A DNA stretch of 64,000 nucleotides from Moesziomyces globuligerus (Eukaryota; Basidiomycota; Ustilaginomycetes; Ustilaginales; Ustilaginaceae): NCBI GenBank assembly GCA_030849465.1, contig JARVLF010000014.1, positions 186,001 to 250,000 of the forward strand, in the 5' to 3' direction. This document shows positions 40,274-50,702 of the stretch, piece by piece. The position numbers and the translations under genes are program-made. Under the pieces are notes generated by a model. That model worked only from the letters and a program-made list of their open reading frames with translations. It did not search any database and had not been told where the DNA came from. The stretch's first letter is position 1. Each line of letters opens with the position of its first letter.

Positions 40274-41782
40274 GTTGGGACTGGCTCGGATCAGCCGAGA
40301 GACCACCCCATCCGTGGCTCCACGACCAAGCTGCATCGGTACAGCCGCACGCAGCAGTAGCAGCAGCAGCAGCAGCAGCAGGATGCGAGTCGAGACACGG
40401 CATGAGCAGAGCGACGGTCCACTTGCAGTTGAGTTCGGTAGCTCGAGCGCTCGATGGCGCGACGAGGCACGAGTGCGTCGGCTTCGGCCATGCTCGCTGC
40501 CCGTCGTTGCTGCGCGGTGTCCGAGAGTGCCAAACCTTGGCAGAGCCGCTCCGCTCCGCCGAGGCCGCTGCAGCAGCCGGCGCTGCAGTCGTCTGCGCGT
40601 GGAGGGCTGGCATGTGCAGCTCGCCCGCTCGCCCGCGCGCTTTGGTTTGGGTGTTGGTCTCGGATCGGCGCGCCTCCGACGTGCGGTGTGCGGCTGGCGA
40701 AATCGCCAAAACAAAACCAAAATTCAAAATAAGCAATGCACCTCGCAGCGCACTCTCGCCGTGCGCCTTTTCCACTCACTGCCTCTTTGCTGCCGGTCTG
40801 ACCTTGGTCTCGATGCCTCAGCTCGTGCACTGCATCTTCACCCCTCGCAACTCCGAGCCAGAGCCAACAACATCACACTCGACCTGCCTTTCCACCCGGC
40901 ACCGGTCAGGTACCGACCTTGAGCTTGGGTGATTCAACCAACGAGCAGTTGTATTGACGGACCTGACGTCAATGAGGGGCGCGGCGGCGGTTCTTCTTCC
41001 ATCGAACGTTCTGCCCGGCGCACACGATCGACGAGGTATGGTGAATCGTCCAAACGGCATGCTGGCTCGAACCCGGCGAGCCATGGCCAGCGGTTCCCGA
41101 ACCAACAGCAGCCCAGATTGACAGACGGTACTCTACAGTGCTGCGCTGTAATGTAACCTCTGGAATGCGTCGACCAAGACGCTTTTGGGGAATTGGGCAC
41201 CCGTTCGACGCGCCTCGGCGAAGCGCATGAACTGCATTGCAGCCTTCGCTCGCCTTGAAATGCGCCTCGCCGAGTCTGCCAAAAGCGCATCATGGCACGA
41301 TGAGCCGCAACCGAGCCCATGCCCTCGTCCGCTCGACAAGCATCCACATTGAACGGCTCTTCCAGCCATCCTCGAGCTCGTGCAGCGCAGTGCATGATCG
41401 CAACCCCGGCCCCGTCCCGATCTCCTTCCCATCGCCACAGTCTAGCCCGATCCTGTTTCGCTCTCCCCTTTTGCCAGTTCAGCTTGCTGCAACGCTCTCG
41501 CTCGCGAGTGTTTCTGGCCCCTTCTCGCTGCCAGGCGAGGCGACTGACTGCTTTTCGCCCCGCTTTTACGCCCGGCATTGTTGGCTCGAATTATTGAATA
41601 AACAAAAAGGTCGTCCTTTTTTTGACGTTGCCGAAAACTCGGTGTTGGCTTTGGCCTCTTCTGGAGAGCACACCCGACCAGTCGCGTCGCGTCTCTTGGA
41701 CTCTTTTGGCACGGGTGTCACGCCGACCACCACCGCCACCACCACCACCACCATCCTAGCTTCCGCCACGACCGTCGCAAGC

Positions 41783-43126
41783 ATGAGCTCGAGCTCGGAC
41801 GAGGTCAAGGTGCGGCTGAACCAGCTTCGCGCCGACAAGGCGCTTCTGCAGGCGCAGCTCGCCTCGCTCCGTCGCATCCCGGAAGTCCAAGTCGAGGCGC
41901 GCGAACCGCTCGAGGTCGAGAACCACGAGCTCGGCCAGCAGCTGCGTACGCTCGAGGACAAGGCCATCCTCTACCGCTCGTCGGCGTGGACGTGTTTCGA
42001 GATCGACCTCGACGTCGGTCGGCGTGCGCGCCTCGCCCGGCGCAACGAAGCAGACAGCGCCGCCGCGGACAAGGATGGCGACCTGGCGCTCGGCGTCCGC
42101 CTCGACACGTTCTGGCGCGGCCGCTTCTACGAACCCTACTACCTCGTCTTTGCGCGGCCCAGCCAGATGCTCGAATCGCTCCCGCAGCTCGATGGCACCG
42201 CCGCCGCAGACGCCGACCCCAACCCGCTCGCAGACGGCCTCCGACTCATCCGCCACACCGTGCCCCACTTTGTGCCCCTCCACAGGCTCGTCGAAAAGTA
42301 CCTCCCCAGCGTGCTCGGCGGCGAGATGTCCGGCGGCGCGGCGAGTGCGTCGAGGGATAACGAGGCCGGCGGCCTCACCATGCTCGCCCAGTTCAGCGAC
42401 CTGCCCGGTGTGCACGCCTTCCTCTCCGACTTGCACTGCCACCTCCAGGCCTACGTCTCCAGGCGACAGCAGGCGATGGCGCTCCGCCACCTCGACCTCC
42501 CCGGTGCACCGACGGATGTTAAGACGAGCGCAGTAGACGCACTCGGCACCGAGGCCTTTGACTTGGTCAAGATCACCTGGCCCCTCCCCTCCTCCTCGGC
42601 CGCCCGAGCTGCGGCGGACGAGCAGGAAGAGCCAGAGGATGGCGATGTAGATGCGGCGGCGAATCCGACGGCGGCAGCCGTGCGCGCGGCTGCCAAGCGG
42701 AAGAGGGAGATGCCGGGCGACGAAGCTCGCCACGAGCTCGAGGTGGTCGTTCGCTACCGAGACCTGCAGAGCGACCGGCTTGTGGACGAGACGCGACCTA
42801 CCGGGCTCTTCAGCACGACGAGCGAGGCGTCGGACGAGGAGCAAGTCGACGAGGCGCTGCGCGGTCTGCGTCGACCGTACGGAGAGGTGCGTGTCGAGCT
42901 GCTCGAATACGCACCCGAGCTCGAGAGCCGCCAGCGAAGGACGCCGGGCATCTCGCGCGCCGATCTCCGCGCACTCAGGCCCGAGGCGCAGCGCAGGGAG
43001 GATCTGGAACACCTCTACGCGCAGCAACACGACGGCGAATCGCTCGACATGGATGAAGCCTTCCTCCTCGTCGCAAAGCGCGTCTGGTCCCAACTCGATC
43101 AAAAGGCCCCAGCATCTGTGCGTTGA
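41783..43126 (+). CDS. MCM21: CENP-O/Mcm21-like inner kinetochore protein
   Basis: The 447-residue protein starts with an N-terminal coiled coil (about residues 5-65: VKVRLNQLRADKALLQAQLA). It then has the CENP-O RWD-type core: LGVRLDTFWRGRFYEPYYLV, followed by LRLIRHTVPHFVPLHRLVEK and LSDLHCHLQAYVSRRQQAMA. These three blocks (FYxPYYLxF, RHTxPxFxPLxxL, LxxLxxxLxxYxxRRxA) are the CENP-O signature. The protein is part of the COMA complex of the constitutive centromere network. A charged, Ala-rich insert lies in the middle. The ATG at 41783 begins MSSSSDEVKV. Upstream in-frame codons are not protein-like. Confidence 0.82.
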   Translation: MSSSSDEVKVRLNQLRADKALLQAQLASLRRIPEVQVEAREPLEVENHELGQQLRTLEDKAILYRSSAWTCFEIDLDVGRRARLARRNEADSAAADKDGDLALGVRLDTFWRGRFYEPYYLVFARPSQMLESLPQLDGTAAADADPNPLADGLRLIRHTVPHFVPLHRLVEKYLPSVLGGEMSGGAASASRDNEAGGLTMLAQFSDLPGVHAFLSDLHCHLQAYVSRRQQAMALRHLDLPGAPTDVKTSAVDALGTEAFDLVKITWPLPSSSAARAAADEQEEPEDGDVDAAANPTAAAVRAAAKRKREMPGDEARHELEVVVRYRDLQSDRLVDETRPTGLFSTTSEASDEEQVDEALRGLRRPYGEVRVELLEYAPELESRQRRTPGISRADLRALRPEAQRREDLEHLYAQQHDGESLDMDEAFLLVAKRVWSQLDQKAPASVR

Positions 43127-43420
43127 TGCCCCCCCTTGTCCCTCCTTCCCCCTCTTCACCTCGCCTTCCTGTGGAGGGTAGCGCTTTGGGCATGTATGAG
43201 TGTCTGACCCGTGCTTGAAATCCATATACCCTACTTTTGTTTTCTCATGACCTGGCGGACTACAGGAAGCGAGGGGCTCCAAGCTCGGCGGGCGGGATGG
43301 ACACGAGTGGGCGTGGATCAGCCGAAGGCAGAGACGACTGCTGCGAGCCAGGATCGGTAAGCAGCAGATGCGAAGAAAGGAGGCGACAAGGTTGCGCGAG
43401 AGAGAGAGAGAGAGGGGCTG
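43127..43420. other. Spacer between CENP-O and METTL16
   Basis: This is a 294-bp intergenic stretch with a GA dinucleotide run (about 43398-43414) just before the METTL16 start. An alternative upstream first exon for METTL16, using the GTAAGC at 43357, cannot be excluded. Confidence 0.35.
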
Positions 43421-45436
43421 ATGCTGAGAAGCGCGGTTGGCGTCGCAGATCCGAGCTTGTACAGATCCAGCCCGGCCGATTTCCGTCAGCTGGCGAGCAG
43501 ATATGCCTCGACATTCGGCCGCTTGTAAGTCGCTAGAGAGCATGACAGGGAGCATATCAAGACCGGAGACTGACGTGCCTGCTGGGACCTTGGGGGGAAT
43601 AGTGTGACGGACGAGGGTGGCTACGAGGCCAAGCTGGACTTTCAAGACGCCGAGGCACTCCGATGTTTGGCAGAGACGCTGCTGCAGCACGATTTTGGCA
43701 TTCACGCCACCCTCTCGCGGTCGAATCTTTGTCCCACAGTAAGCAGGCCTCCAGCATTGCCTCATCTGCATGGACCTGAATGGTGGAATGCTGATACCGA
43801 TGACGATTTCTGGGTGGGACAGATACCGAATCGGTAAGTGTGCTGGTGGTCCGGTGGCAGCTGCATCAGAGAATCGAGCACTCACACGTGGATCGGGCAA
43901 TGGTAGCTTGGCGTACGTTGCGCTGGTGCACGAGTTGCTCTGCTGGTCGTTACCGACGTCGCAGCTGCTACGCTACTTTGTGCAAGGTGCCGACGCCTTT
44001 GGTGAGACCGACACAGTCACGGGCTTGGACATCGGCACAGGCGCTTCGGCCATCTACCCGGTGCTCGCCACCACCTGCCTGCCGTCCTGGCGATTCCTGG
44101 CCACCGACGTCGACCGCACCAGCCTCGGCTACGCCAGCACGAATATCGTCGACCACGCCACCAACAACCCGCCCACCCAACACAACGTTGGGCTGCGCGA
44201 CAAGATCGCGCTGCTCCATGCACAAGACGGCACGACGTTTGTGCCTGACGTGGGCGACAAGTGGACGCAGGTCGGCGGCGCGTTGGCTGCAGCCGAGTGG
44301 AGGAAGGGTGAGGTGTACTTTACCATGTGCAATCCACCCTTCTACTCGAGCTGGCACGACATGCATCGCTCGGCGAGCTTCAAGCACCATCCGCCCAACG
44401 CCGTAAGTCGCAATTCCCCTTCCCTTTTGCTCTCGTCTTGACCATTCGTGTCCACTCGTTCCGAGCGCGGGAAAAGCTGACTCGGCGTGACTTCTGGTTG
44501 GGGGCTGGAATAGGTGTGTCATGGAAGTGCGTCCGAGATGGTCGTGGAGGGTGGCGAGGTCGAGTTCGTGCGGCGGATGGTGCGGGAGAGCACGACGCAG
44601 GGCAAGGGCAGGGTGGTGTGGTGGACGTGCATGCTCGGAAAGCTCGCGAGCGTGGTGCAGCTGGCGAGCGAAGTCAAGACGCTGGCCAGGCAAGGCGCGG
44701 TGGGCGGATGGGGTGTGCACGAGCTGCCGACGGGAGGAGGAAAGACCAAGCGATGGGTGTTGTTCTGGACTTCGACACCCCTCCGTCTCTGCGATGTAAG
44801 TCTAACCAGCCTTGGGCAACAGTCGATGGAGGCATGGATTGTGGGGTAGCCGACTGACTTGATTGCCCACCACATCAGGATCTGGCGAGGCGGAATCTGC
44901 CTGCTGCTCTGGAGCGGATTCTGCCCGTGGCCACGGAGCGCAAGAGCCGGACGTTTGCGCTCGGACCTCGCTGGACGCGCCGCGAGATGCACCACCTCAT
45001 GCTCGAGCTCCTTGGTGCGATCGATGGCTGCTACGTCTACGCCTCGAGCTACGACGCTTGGTCTGTCGCTCATCAAAGCGCGGGTTCCAGGCGCTCAGGG
45101 AGGCTGCAAGAGCCAGGGACGCTCGACGTCGTCGTGACGCGCGAGGGCTGGAGCCGCAGAGCTCGACGCGCCAAGCTTCAGGCCACCGCGGCCGCGACGC
45201 GCGAGCCGGAGGAAGGCCGAGTGACGCAGCCGTTGCTCATGGCCCGAGTGACGCTCGCCGAGGTGACGACCAGCACAGCTCGACCTGAAGGCAGCACGAT
45301 GGGGATCGAGGTGCGCGTGCACTGGACTTATGGCATGGACGCAGCGAGGTTCGAGTCGTTGGCCATGTTCTTGCTGTCCGCCATCGAGCGTCGAGTGGGC
45401 GAGCTGGGCGAGCTGGGCGAGCTGGCCGTCGAGTAA
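43421..45436 (+). CDS. METTL16: METTL16-type RNA N6-adenosine methyltransferase (six exons, one of 11 nt)
   Basis: Exons are 43421-43524, 43603-43738, 43823-43833, 43907-44402, 44514-44795 and 44879-45436, giving 528 residues. All introns are GT-AG and 73-111 bp long. The joined protein follows the METTL16 plan: YRSSPADFRQLASRYASTFG, LDFQDAEALRCLAETLL, SNLCPTIPNRLAYVALVHEL, the SAM site DIGTGASAIYP, FLATDVD, and the catalytic NPPF (MCNPPFYSS). EMVVEGGEVEFVRRM and CMLGKLASV then follow. Orthologs methylate U6 snRNA at the ACAGA box and certain hairpins. The 11-nt exon supplies the residues between PT and LAY. Intron 2 is 84 nt with no in-frame stop, so it can be retained. The first exon and ATG are the least certain parts. 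Confidence 0.85.
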
Positions 45437-45589
45437 TGCTGTACACTCTATGCACCGGCTCAAGTTTGATGGATCTGCACGCTTGCACGCTGACTGTGAC
45501 TGTCGCGCAAAGACGCGGCGAGCAGTTTGAATTTGACGGGCCAGTTTAGAGCCGGTAAGGTTTACTGGCTTCGAGAGACGCGCGGGGTT

Positions 45590-45614
45590 GGCTTGGCTGG
45601 CTGGCTGGCTGGCT
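45590..45614. repeat. GGCT tetranucleotide repeat upstream of the ERT1-type gene
   Basis: The segment reads ggcttggctggctggctggctggct, four to five exact GGCT units. It lies about 90 bp before the start codon, in the presumed 5' UTR. Confidence 0.8.
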
Positions 45615-45698
45615 CGTCGTCGGTCATTCAGTACGACTGCCATCCATCCTCGCCACTACTTGCTCCTCACCTCGCCACACCTCGTCCGATGGCCCGGC

Positions 45699-48131
45699 AT
45701 GTCACACCCGCCGACTGGCACCGCTGCGCCCTTCGACCCACGTAGCCTCTACTCGTCGTCTTCCGCCGCGTCTTCGTCCAATCCCAACTCGACATCCACC
45801 AAGCCCGCTCCCTCCTCGGCCGCGTCTCCGTCCAATGGCACCACGGCGTCCAAGCGCGGCGAGCAGGGCGCGTCGGCAGCTGCGGCTTCCGACGATGCAG
45901 ACTCGCCCGGTACGGCGGCCAAGAAGAAGCCGTCGAAGCGCAGAAAGGTCAACCTCGCGTGCATCTACTGTCGACGCTCGCACATGACCTGCGACGAAGG
46001 CCGGCCGTGCCAGCGCTGCATCAAGCGCGATATCGGCCACCTCTGCCACGACGAGGCTACACCCGCAAAGGCACACGACCACAACGACACCCCGCCCGCC
46101 TCGACCCCGTCCAAACCCAAACCGCAGCTCGCAGCGCCATCCACTTTGACCAAGTCCTCCACCGCCTCGTCCGCGGCTGACGCGGCTGCTTCTTCGGCTC
46201 CAGCTGAGCCGGCATCGCTGCCTGCCGTCGCGTCCGCAGCTTCCGAGGCTGCCAACAGCTTCTTTCCGACGCTCGGAATGCAGACCTCCGGTCCGTCGAC
46301 GAGCTCGTCGGCCTCCAACTCGGTCAGCGCGGCGGCGTTCAGCGGAGGCTCGTCCGGTCCCTACTCGTCCGTCTCGCCCATGTCGGCGCTCCACCAGAAC
46401 AACAACGACTTCAATCCGGCGTCCATCTTCAAGCCCCAGGCCTCGGCTGCGGCGGGCGTCGGCGGTCTCGCCATGCAGCCCTCGGCCGCCTCGGGCGCCT
46501 CGGGCGCCAACAGCGACGCGGCCACCGCCAACATGCTCTCGCTCGCCTCGCTCTTCCAGAATAGCATCAACGGCAACGCCGTCAACAACGTCGGCGTCGC
46601 AGCCGCCAGCATGGCCGGCGCCACGCACAACCTCGCAGCGCCCTCGGCGAACCAGGGCGACCTCTCTGGCCTCGGCGGTGCGGGCTGGCTCGGCCTCGGC
46701 GGAGGACCGGGTGGATACGAGGGCGGTGGCAGTGGGTTTGGCGGTGACTCGGCTGGCGGCAATGAGTTCACGCTGCTCAGCGAGTTCCTCGAAAGCCTCG
46801 ATGGGCCAGGATTCGGCGCAGGCGCGACGCCGGGCATGACCGCAGCCGCTGGCTCGGGCTCCGGCTCCGGCTTGACTCCATCGCAGAGTCGACGCAATAC
46901 CATCTCTGGCCTCGCTCCGTCGTCGAGCGGCGCAGGCGCGTTTGATGGCCTCGCGGCGCTCACGCCGATCAACAACTCTGCCTCCACCGACGGCTCGGCG
47001 CAGGGCAGAGCCAGTCTGCCAACGCTTCCGCCCGCCCCCAACTCGTCCATCTACGACTCGGGCTCGGCAGCGCTCTCGGGCGCAGCCGGCTTCAACGGCG
47101 GTTACGGCCAGGGCACTGCCAACAACAGCAACAACAACGGCGAGGCGTCGGCAGGCGGCAAGCGTTCGCGTCGATCGTCGTACTCGGCTGCGGCGGCGTC
47201 TTCGTCGGCGACGTCGGGCGCGCCGAGCTCGGCGATCGCCTCGGGCTCGTATCTGCCTTCGCTGCAGGGCGGGAGCACCAAGACGGAGCGCTTCTTCCTC
47301 ACCGCTGCGGACCAGAAGGACGGGACGCGCGACGAGCGACTCGCGCGCGTCATCCAGGCCAAGTACGAGGCGGGACTGCTGCGTCCCTACAACCACGTCA
47401 ACGGCTACGCGCGCCTGAACCGCTGGATGGAGCGCAACGTCTCTGCAGCGTCAAAGCGCCGTATCCTCAAGCCGCTTTCGGTCTTCCGGCCTGCGTTTCG
47501 GGCGGTGGCGCAGAGCCTGACCAACATCGACCTGATCTTTATCGAGGAGGCGTTTGAGCGGCTGTTGCTGGACTACGACCGCGTGTTTAGCACGCAGGGC
47601 ATCCCCGCTTGCCTGTGGCGCCGCACGGGCGAGATCTACAAGGGCAACAAGGAGTTTGCCGAGCTGGTGGGCGTGCCGATCGAATCGCTCCGCGAGGGGC
47701 GGCTATGCATCTACGAGCTCATGGCCGAGGAGAGCGCGGTCAACTACTGGGAAAAGTACGGCGCGGTGAGCTTCGATCCGGGTCAAAAGGCGGTGCTCAC
47801 CTCGTGCGTGCTTCGGACCAAGAACAAGGCCATCGTCGCCGGCGGCTCGGCCAACGGCTCGGGCACCACCAAGGCGGCCAACGCCATCGCCGCTCAGCTG
47901 CCCAGATCCGCCACCGCCTCGGGTCAGATCACGCCGCATGCACAGGAACCGACGGCTACGCCCGGTGTCGCTGCCGGAACAGGAGCTACCAGCACCTCGG
48001 GCGTGCTCAAGGATCCCAACAATCCAAAGGCCGCCTTCATCCACTGCTGCTTCTCCTTCACCATCCGTAGAGACCAGTGGAACATCCCGCACATGATCGT
48101 CGGCAACTTTCTCCCCACCAATCCGCCCTAG
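45699..48131 (+). CDS. ERT1: ERT1/RDS2-type Zn2Cys6 transcription factor with PAS domain
   Basis: The 810-residue protein has a Zn2Cys6 cluster with Cys 88, 91, 98, 104, 107 and 116 (C-x2-C-x6-C-x5-C-x2-C-x8-C). It is preceded by a basic KKKPSKRRK segment that may serve as nuclear signal and DNA contact. Residues about 130-540 are Ser/Ala/Gly-rich and disordered. The C-terminal part has the Ert1/Rds2/AcuK hallmark: FERLLLDYDRVFSTQGIPAC, LWRRTGEIYKGNKEFAELVG (PAS core) and CCFSFTIRRDQWNIP. These factors control gluconeogenesis, ethanol use and mitochondrial function in fungi. The ATG at 45699 is the first in frame, and the frame is otherwise open to a TTG at 45588 inside a GGCT repeat. Confidence 0.9.
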   Translation: MSHPPTGTAAPFDPRSLYSSSSAASSSNPNSTSTKPAPSSAASPSNGTTASKRGEQGASAAAASDDADSPGTAAKKKPSKRRKVNLACIYCRRSHMTCDEGRPCQRCIKRDIGHLCHDEATPAKAHDHNDTPPASTPSKPKPQLAAPSTLTKSSTASSAADAAASSAPAEPASLPAVASAASEAANSFFPTLGMQTSGPSTSSSASNSVSAAAFSGGSSGPYSSVSPMSALHQNNNDFNPASIFKPQASAAAGVGGLAMQPSAASGASGANSDAATANMLSLASLFQNSINGNAVNNVGVAAASMAGATHNLAAPSANQGDLSGLGGAGWLGLGGGPGGYEGGGSGFGGDSAGGNEFTLLSEFLESLDGPGFGAGATPGMTAAAGSGSGSGLTPSQSRRNTISGLAPSSSGAGAFDGLAALTPINNSASTDGSAQGRASLPTLPPAPNSSIYDSGSAALSGAAGFNGGYGQGTANNSNNNGEASAGGKRSRRSSYSAAAASSSATSGAPSSAIASGSYLPSLQGGSTKTERFFLTAADQKDGTRDERLARVIQAKYEAGLLRPYNHVNGYARLNRWMERNVSAASKRRILKPLSVFRPAFRAVAQSLTNIDLIFIEEAFERLLLDYDRVFSTQGIPACLWRRTGEIYKGNKEFAELVGVPIESLREGRLCIYELMAEESAVNYWEKYGAVSFDPGQKAVLTSCVLRTKNKAIVAGGSANGSGTTKAANAIAAQLPRSATASGQITPHAQEPTATPGVAAGTGATSTSGVLKDPNNPKAAFIHCCFSFTIRRDQWNIPHMIVGNFLPTNPP

Positions 48132-48774
48132 CCTTTCCCCGGGCACCTCGCTTTTCTGCAGATCGCAATCCTCAGACTTGCAGCGCACAGGCGCAAGCGC
48201 GACCCCGACCGGATGTGTGTGTGTGTGTTTGTGTTCAAGTCTTGTGCTGACCACGAGCAGTCAGATGCTCCGATGTGGAATTGAGTCCAAGGGCACTTTG
48301 CACGCGTCCAGAGGACACGATACGATGAGCGGAAAAGGCCAGGTGCGAGCGAGCAGAACAAGACAAGGCTCTCTCCGCAAGTCTCGAGACGAAAGCCAGC
48401 CGACATGCAAACTAGGAGATCGAGAAAAGAGTGTGTGGATTCCAGGAGCGAGGCAGTGCGAGCCGGGGAACAGAAAATCTAGCCAGGGTGAAAACAATCC
48501 AAGTGTAGGGGGGGGGGGGGGGGAGTTCCAAGATCAAGAGAGAGTGTGTGAAGAGCGTTGTGCCGGCAGCCATGCAGCTGGTGGTAGCCAAGCTACGAGA
48601 GAGCCAAGAGCAAACAAAGAGCAACGAGACGTGTGGGTGGTTTCTACCGGGTCCGCAGCCCGCACCAGGTGGCGGGGGGACTCGAAGAACCGAACAGCCA
48701 CAGATCCGAGCGCTGTGCTCGCAGAGCTCAGGCTAGCTACTGGCAGCTCTATGCGCAAGGAGCATCCGCTTGGT
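48132..48774. other. Convergent spacer between the ERT1-type gene and REP1
   Basis: This 643-bp stretch must hold both 3' UTRs. It has a TG dinucleotide run (about 48213-48228) and a run of 16 G at 48508-48523. No gene is visible. Confidence 0.5.
48508..48523. repeat. G16 homopolymer
   Basis: Sixteen consecutive G bases lie between two convergent genes, about 250 bp beyond the REP1 stop codon. A run of this length is prone to length variation and to sequencing error. Confidence 0.9.
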
Positions 48775-50457
48775 CTAGAGGATGTTGAGGCCAAGGTTGA
48801 GACCAGAGAGGTCGAGGCCCTTGTTCTCGTTGGTCGACTCGACGTTGTGACCGCCGTTGTAGTAGTAGACCGACTTGGGGACGCAGCAGCCCTCCTTGGC
48901 CTTGCAGACCGAGTCGGCCTTGACCTGCTGCTGCTTCTTGCCGCCGAGGAGGCCGTCGAGGAGGCCAATGTTGATCGAGATGTTGCTCAGGTCGAGCAGC
49001 TTGTTCTCGTTGCGCGAAACGACGTTGTGGCCCTCGTTGATGTACACCTCGTCGCCGCCGCAGGTCGGCTTGGGGCTCGGCTTCTCGGGCTTAGGCTCAG
49101 GGTTGGGAGTAGGCGTCCAGGGCTGGGGCTTGGGAGTGGGCTCGGGCTTGGGGGTGGGCTTGTCCGAAGGTCCAGGAGGCGAGGGCTTGTCCGAGGGAGT
49201 AGGCGTGTGGGTGTGGTGGTGGTTGTGCGTCTTGGTGGTGGTCACGACCTTGGGGGGCGGCGAAGGGCAGTCGGTGCCAGGAGCAGGAGGAGGAGTGACG
49301 ACGGTCTGCTTGGGAGGCGTGGGCTTGGGCTTCTTGACGCAGGTGCAGTCCTCGTCGTCGTTGCCGCGGCGGTAGAGGTCCTCGGCAATGTCGCGGGCGT
49401 GGATCTTGGAGCCGTAGCCCTTGAGGCTCCTCTTGCCGAGCACGCTGACGAGCGCAGTGAGGTCCGAGAGGTCGATCAGCTTGTTCTCGTTGGTCGACTC
49501 GACGTTGTGGCCGCCGTTGTAGTACTGGACCTTGGGCTCGTGGCGCTTGCTGAGCACGTTGACCAGAGCAGTCAGGTCAGAGACGTCGATCAGCTTGTTC
49601 TCGCTCGACGAGGCCACGTTGTGGCCGCCGTTGTAGAACGAGTACTCGGGGGTGGTGCGCTTCTTGAGGATGTCGACGTTGGCGAGCAGGTCCGATAGGT
49701 CGATCAGCTTGTTCTCGTTGGTCGACTCGACGTTGTGGCCACCGTTGTAGTACGAGTACTCGGGGGTGGTGCGCTTCTTGAGAATGTCGACGTTGGCGAA
49801 CAGGTTGGAGAGGTCGAGCAGCTTGTTCTCGTTGTCCGACTCGACGTTGTGGCCGCCGTTGTAGTAGGAGAACGAGGGAGCCTTGCGCTTGAGGATGTCA
49901 ACGTCGGCGAGCAGGTCCGAGGCGTCGACGAGCTTGTTCTCGTTGTCCGAGACGACGTTGTGGCCAGCGTCGTAGTACGAGAACTCGGGAGCCTTGCGCT
50001 TGAGGATGTTGATGTTGGCGAGCAGGCCGGAAGCATCGACGAGCTTGTTCTCGTTGGTCACGACAACGTTGTGGCCACCGTTGTAGCTCTGGATGTACTC
50101 GAGGCAGTAGCGGGGAGCGTTCCTCCAGGTCTTCTGCTTGCGGCCGTCGGTGCTCAGCAGGCTGAGGTTGACAGTGGCGTCGCTGAGGTCGATCAGCTTG
50201 TTCTCGTTGACCGAGTAGACGTTGTGGCCACCGTTGTACGACGAGATGTACTTCTTGCAGACCGTGTAGTCGGTGCGCTTGAGGATGTCGACGTTCAGGC
50301 CGAGCTTGGAGAGGTCGATGAGCTTGTTCTCGTTGGTCGACTCGACGTTGTGGCCGCCGTTGTAGTACTGAACCTTGGGCTCGTAGTGGGGAGCGGCGCT
50401 GACCATGCCGAGGGCGGCGGTCAAGACCGAGATGGAGAGGGCGATCTTGGAAGGCAT
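48775..50457 (-). CDS. REP1: Rep1-like repellent precursor: secreted repeat protein with Kex2 sites
   Basis: The 560-residue precursor opens with a signal peptide ([20 protein letters not shown]). Ten repeats of the type [20 protein letters not shown] follow; the GHNV cores of the first eight lie between residues 35 and 319, and the others are near 475-479 and 535-539. Dibasic Kex2 sites occur at 60-61, 153-154, 190-191, 228-229, 266-267, 304-305, 342-343 and 363-364. Five successive products are therefore 37-38 residues long. Repeats 2 and 3 lack a site between them and carry Cys 67 and Cys 118. Residues about 372-465 form a Pro/Thr/Lys-rich spacer, followed by a Cys-rich part with the last two repeats. 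In Ustilago maydis, Rep1 is cut by Kex2 into small hydrophobic peptides that coat aerial hyphae. The ATG is at 50455-50457. Confidence 0.95.
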   Translation of the reverse strand: MPSKIALSISVLTAALGMVSAAPHYEPKVQYYNGGHNVESTNENKLIDLSKLGLNVDILKRTDYTVCKKYISSYNGGHNVYSVNENKLIDLSDATVNLSLLSTDGRKQKTWRNAPRYCLEYIQSYNGGHNVVVTNENKLVDASGLLANINILKRKAPEFSYYDAGHNVVSDNENKLVDASDLLADVDILKRKAPSFSYYNGGHNVESDNENKLLDLSNLFANVDILKKRTTPEYSYYNGGHNVESTNENKLIDLSDLLANVDILKKRTTPEYSFYNGGHNVASSSENKLIDVSDLTALVNVLSKRHEPKVQYYNGGHNVESTNENKLIDLSDLTALVSVLGKRSLKGYGSKIHARDIAEDLYRRGNDDEDCTCVKKPKPTPPKQTVVTPPPAPGTDCPSPPPKVVTTTKTHNHHHTHTPTPSDKPSPPGPSDKPTPKPEPTPKPQPWTPTPNPEPKPEKPSPKPTCGGDEVYINEGHNVVSRNENKLLDLSNISINIGLLDGLLGGKKQQQVKADSVCKAKEGCCVPKSVYYYNGGHNVESTNENKGLDLSGLNLGLNIL

Positions 50458-50696
50458 CTTGGTGAACTAGATGTGGATGTGTTGGAAAGGCTCGAGAGTG
50501 AGATCGGGGGTACTGCAGTCCTGAAAGAGAGTGTGGTTGGTTGCTGGGAGGGCGGTGAAGACCGAAAGTAAGCAGACACGACACAAGGGGGAAGGGGGGA
50601 GGGGGGAAGCTCGGCTAGAAAGCTTGGAGAGAGGAGAGATGAGAAGATGAGGAATGATGATGAGAATGGGGAGGAGGGGGGTCGGAGACATTGCTC

Positions 50697-50702
50697 TTTA
50701 TA
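50697..50702 (-). promoter_or_regulatory. TATA-like box of REP1
   Basis: On the minus strand the sequence reads ggatataaagagc, with TATAAA opposite 50697-50702, about 240 bp before the REP1 start codon. The intervening sequence is a pyrimidine-rich leader. REP1 orthologs are strongly expressed in filaments, which would suit a TATA promoter. The assignment is an inference from sequence only. Confidence 0.4.

Larger units (their letters stand above)
38924..41782. other. Divergent region of about 2.9 kb rich in short tandem repeats
   Basis: The kinase gene reads leftward and the CENP-O gene rightward from this stretch. No gene is supported within it. It holds a G-rich (plus strand) block at about 39230-39430, decamer and pentamer repeats (39581-39690, 39837-39866 and 40245-40273), a CAG tract (about 40352-40382) and a CCA/CCG tract just before the CENP-O start. 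Long leaders for both genes are likely. Confidence 0.5.

Noticed and set aside
41040..41110. Possible tRNA with a GGTTCGA-type loop on the minus strand
   Set aside because: The T stem has a mismatch and no acceptor stem or anticodon arm can be built around it.
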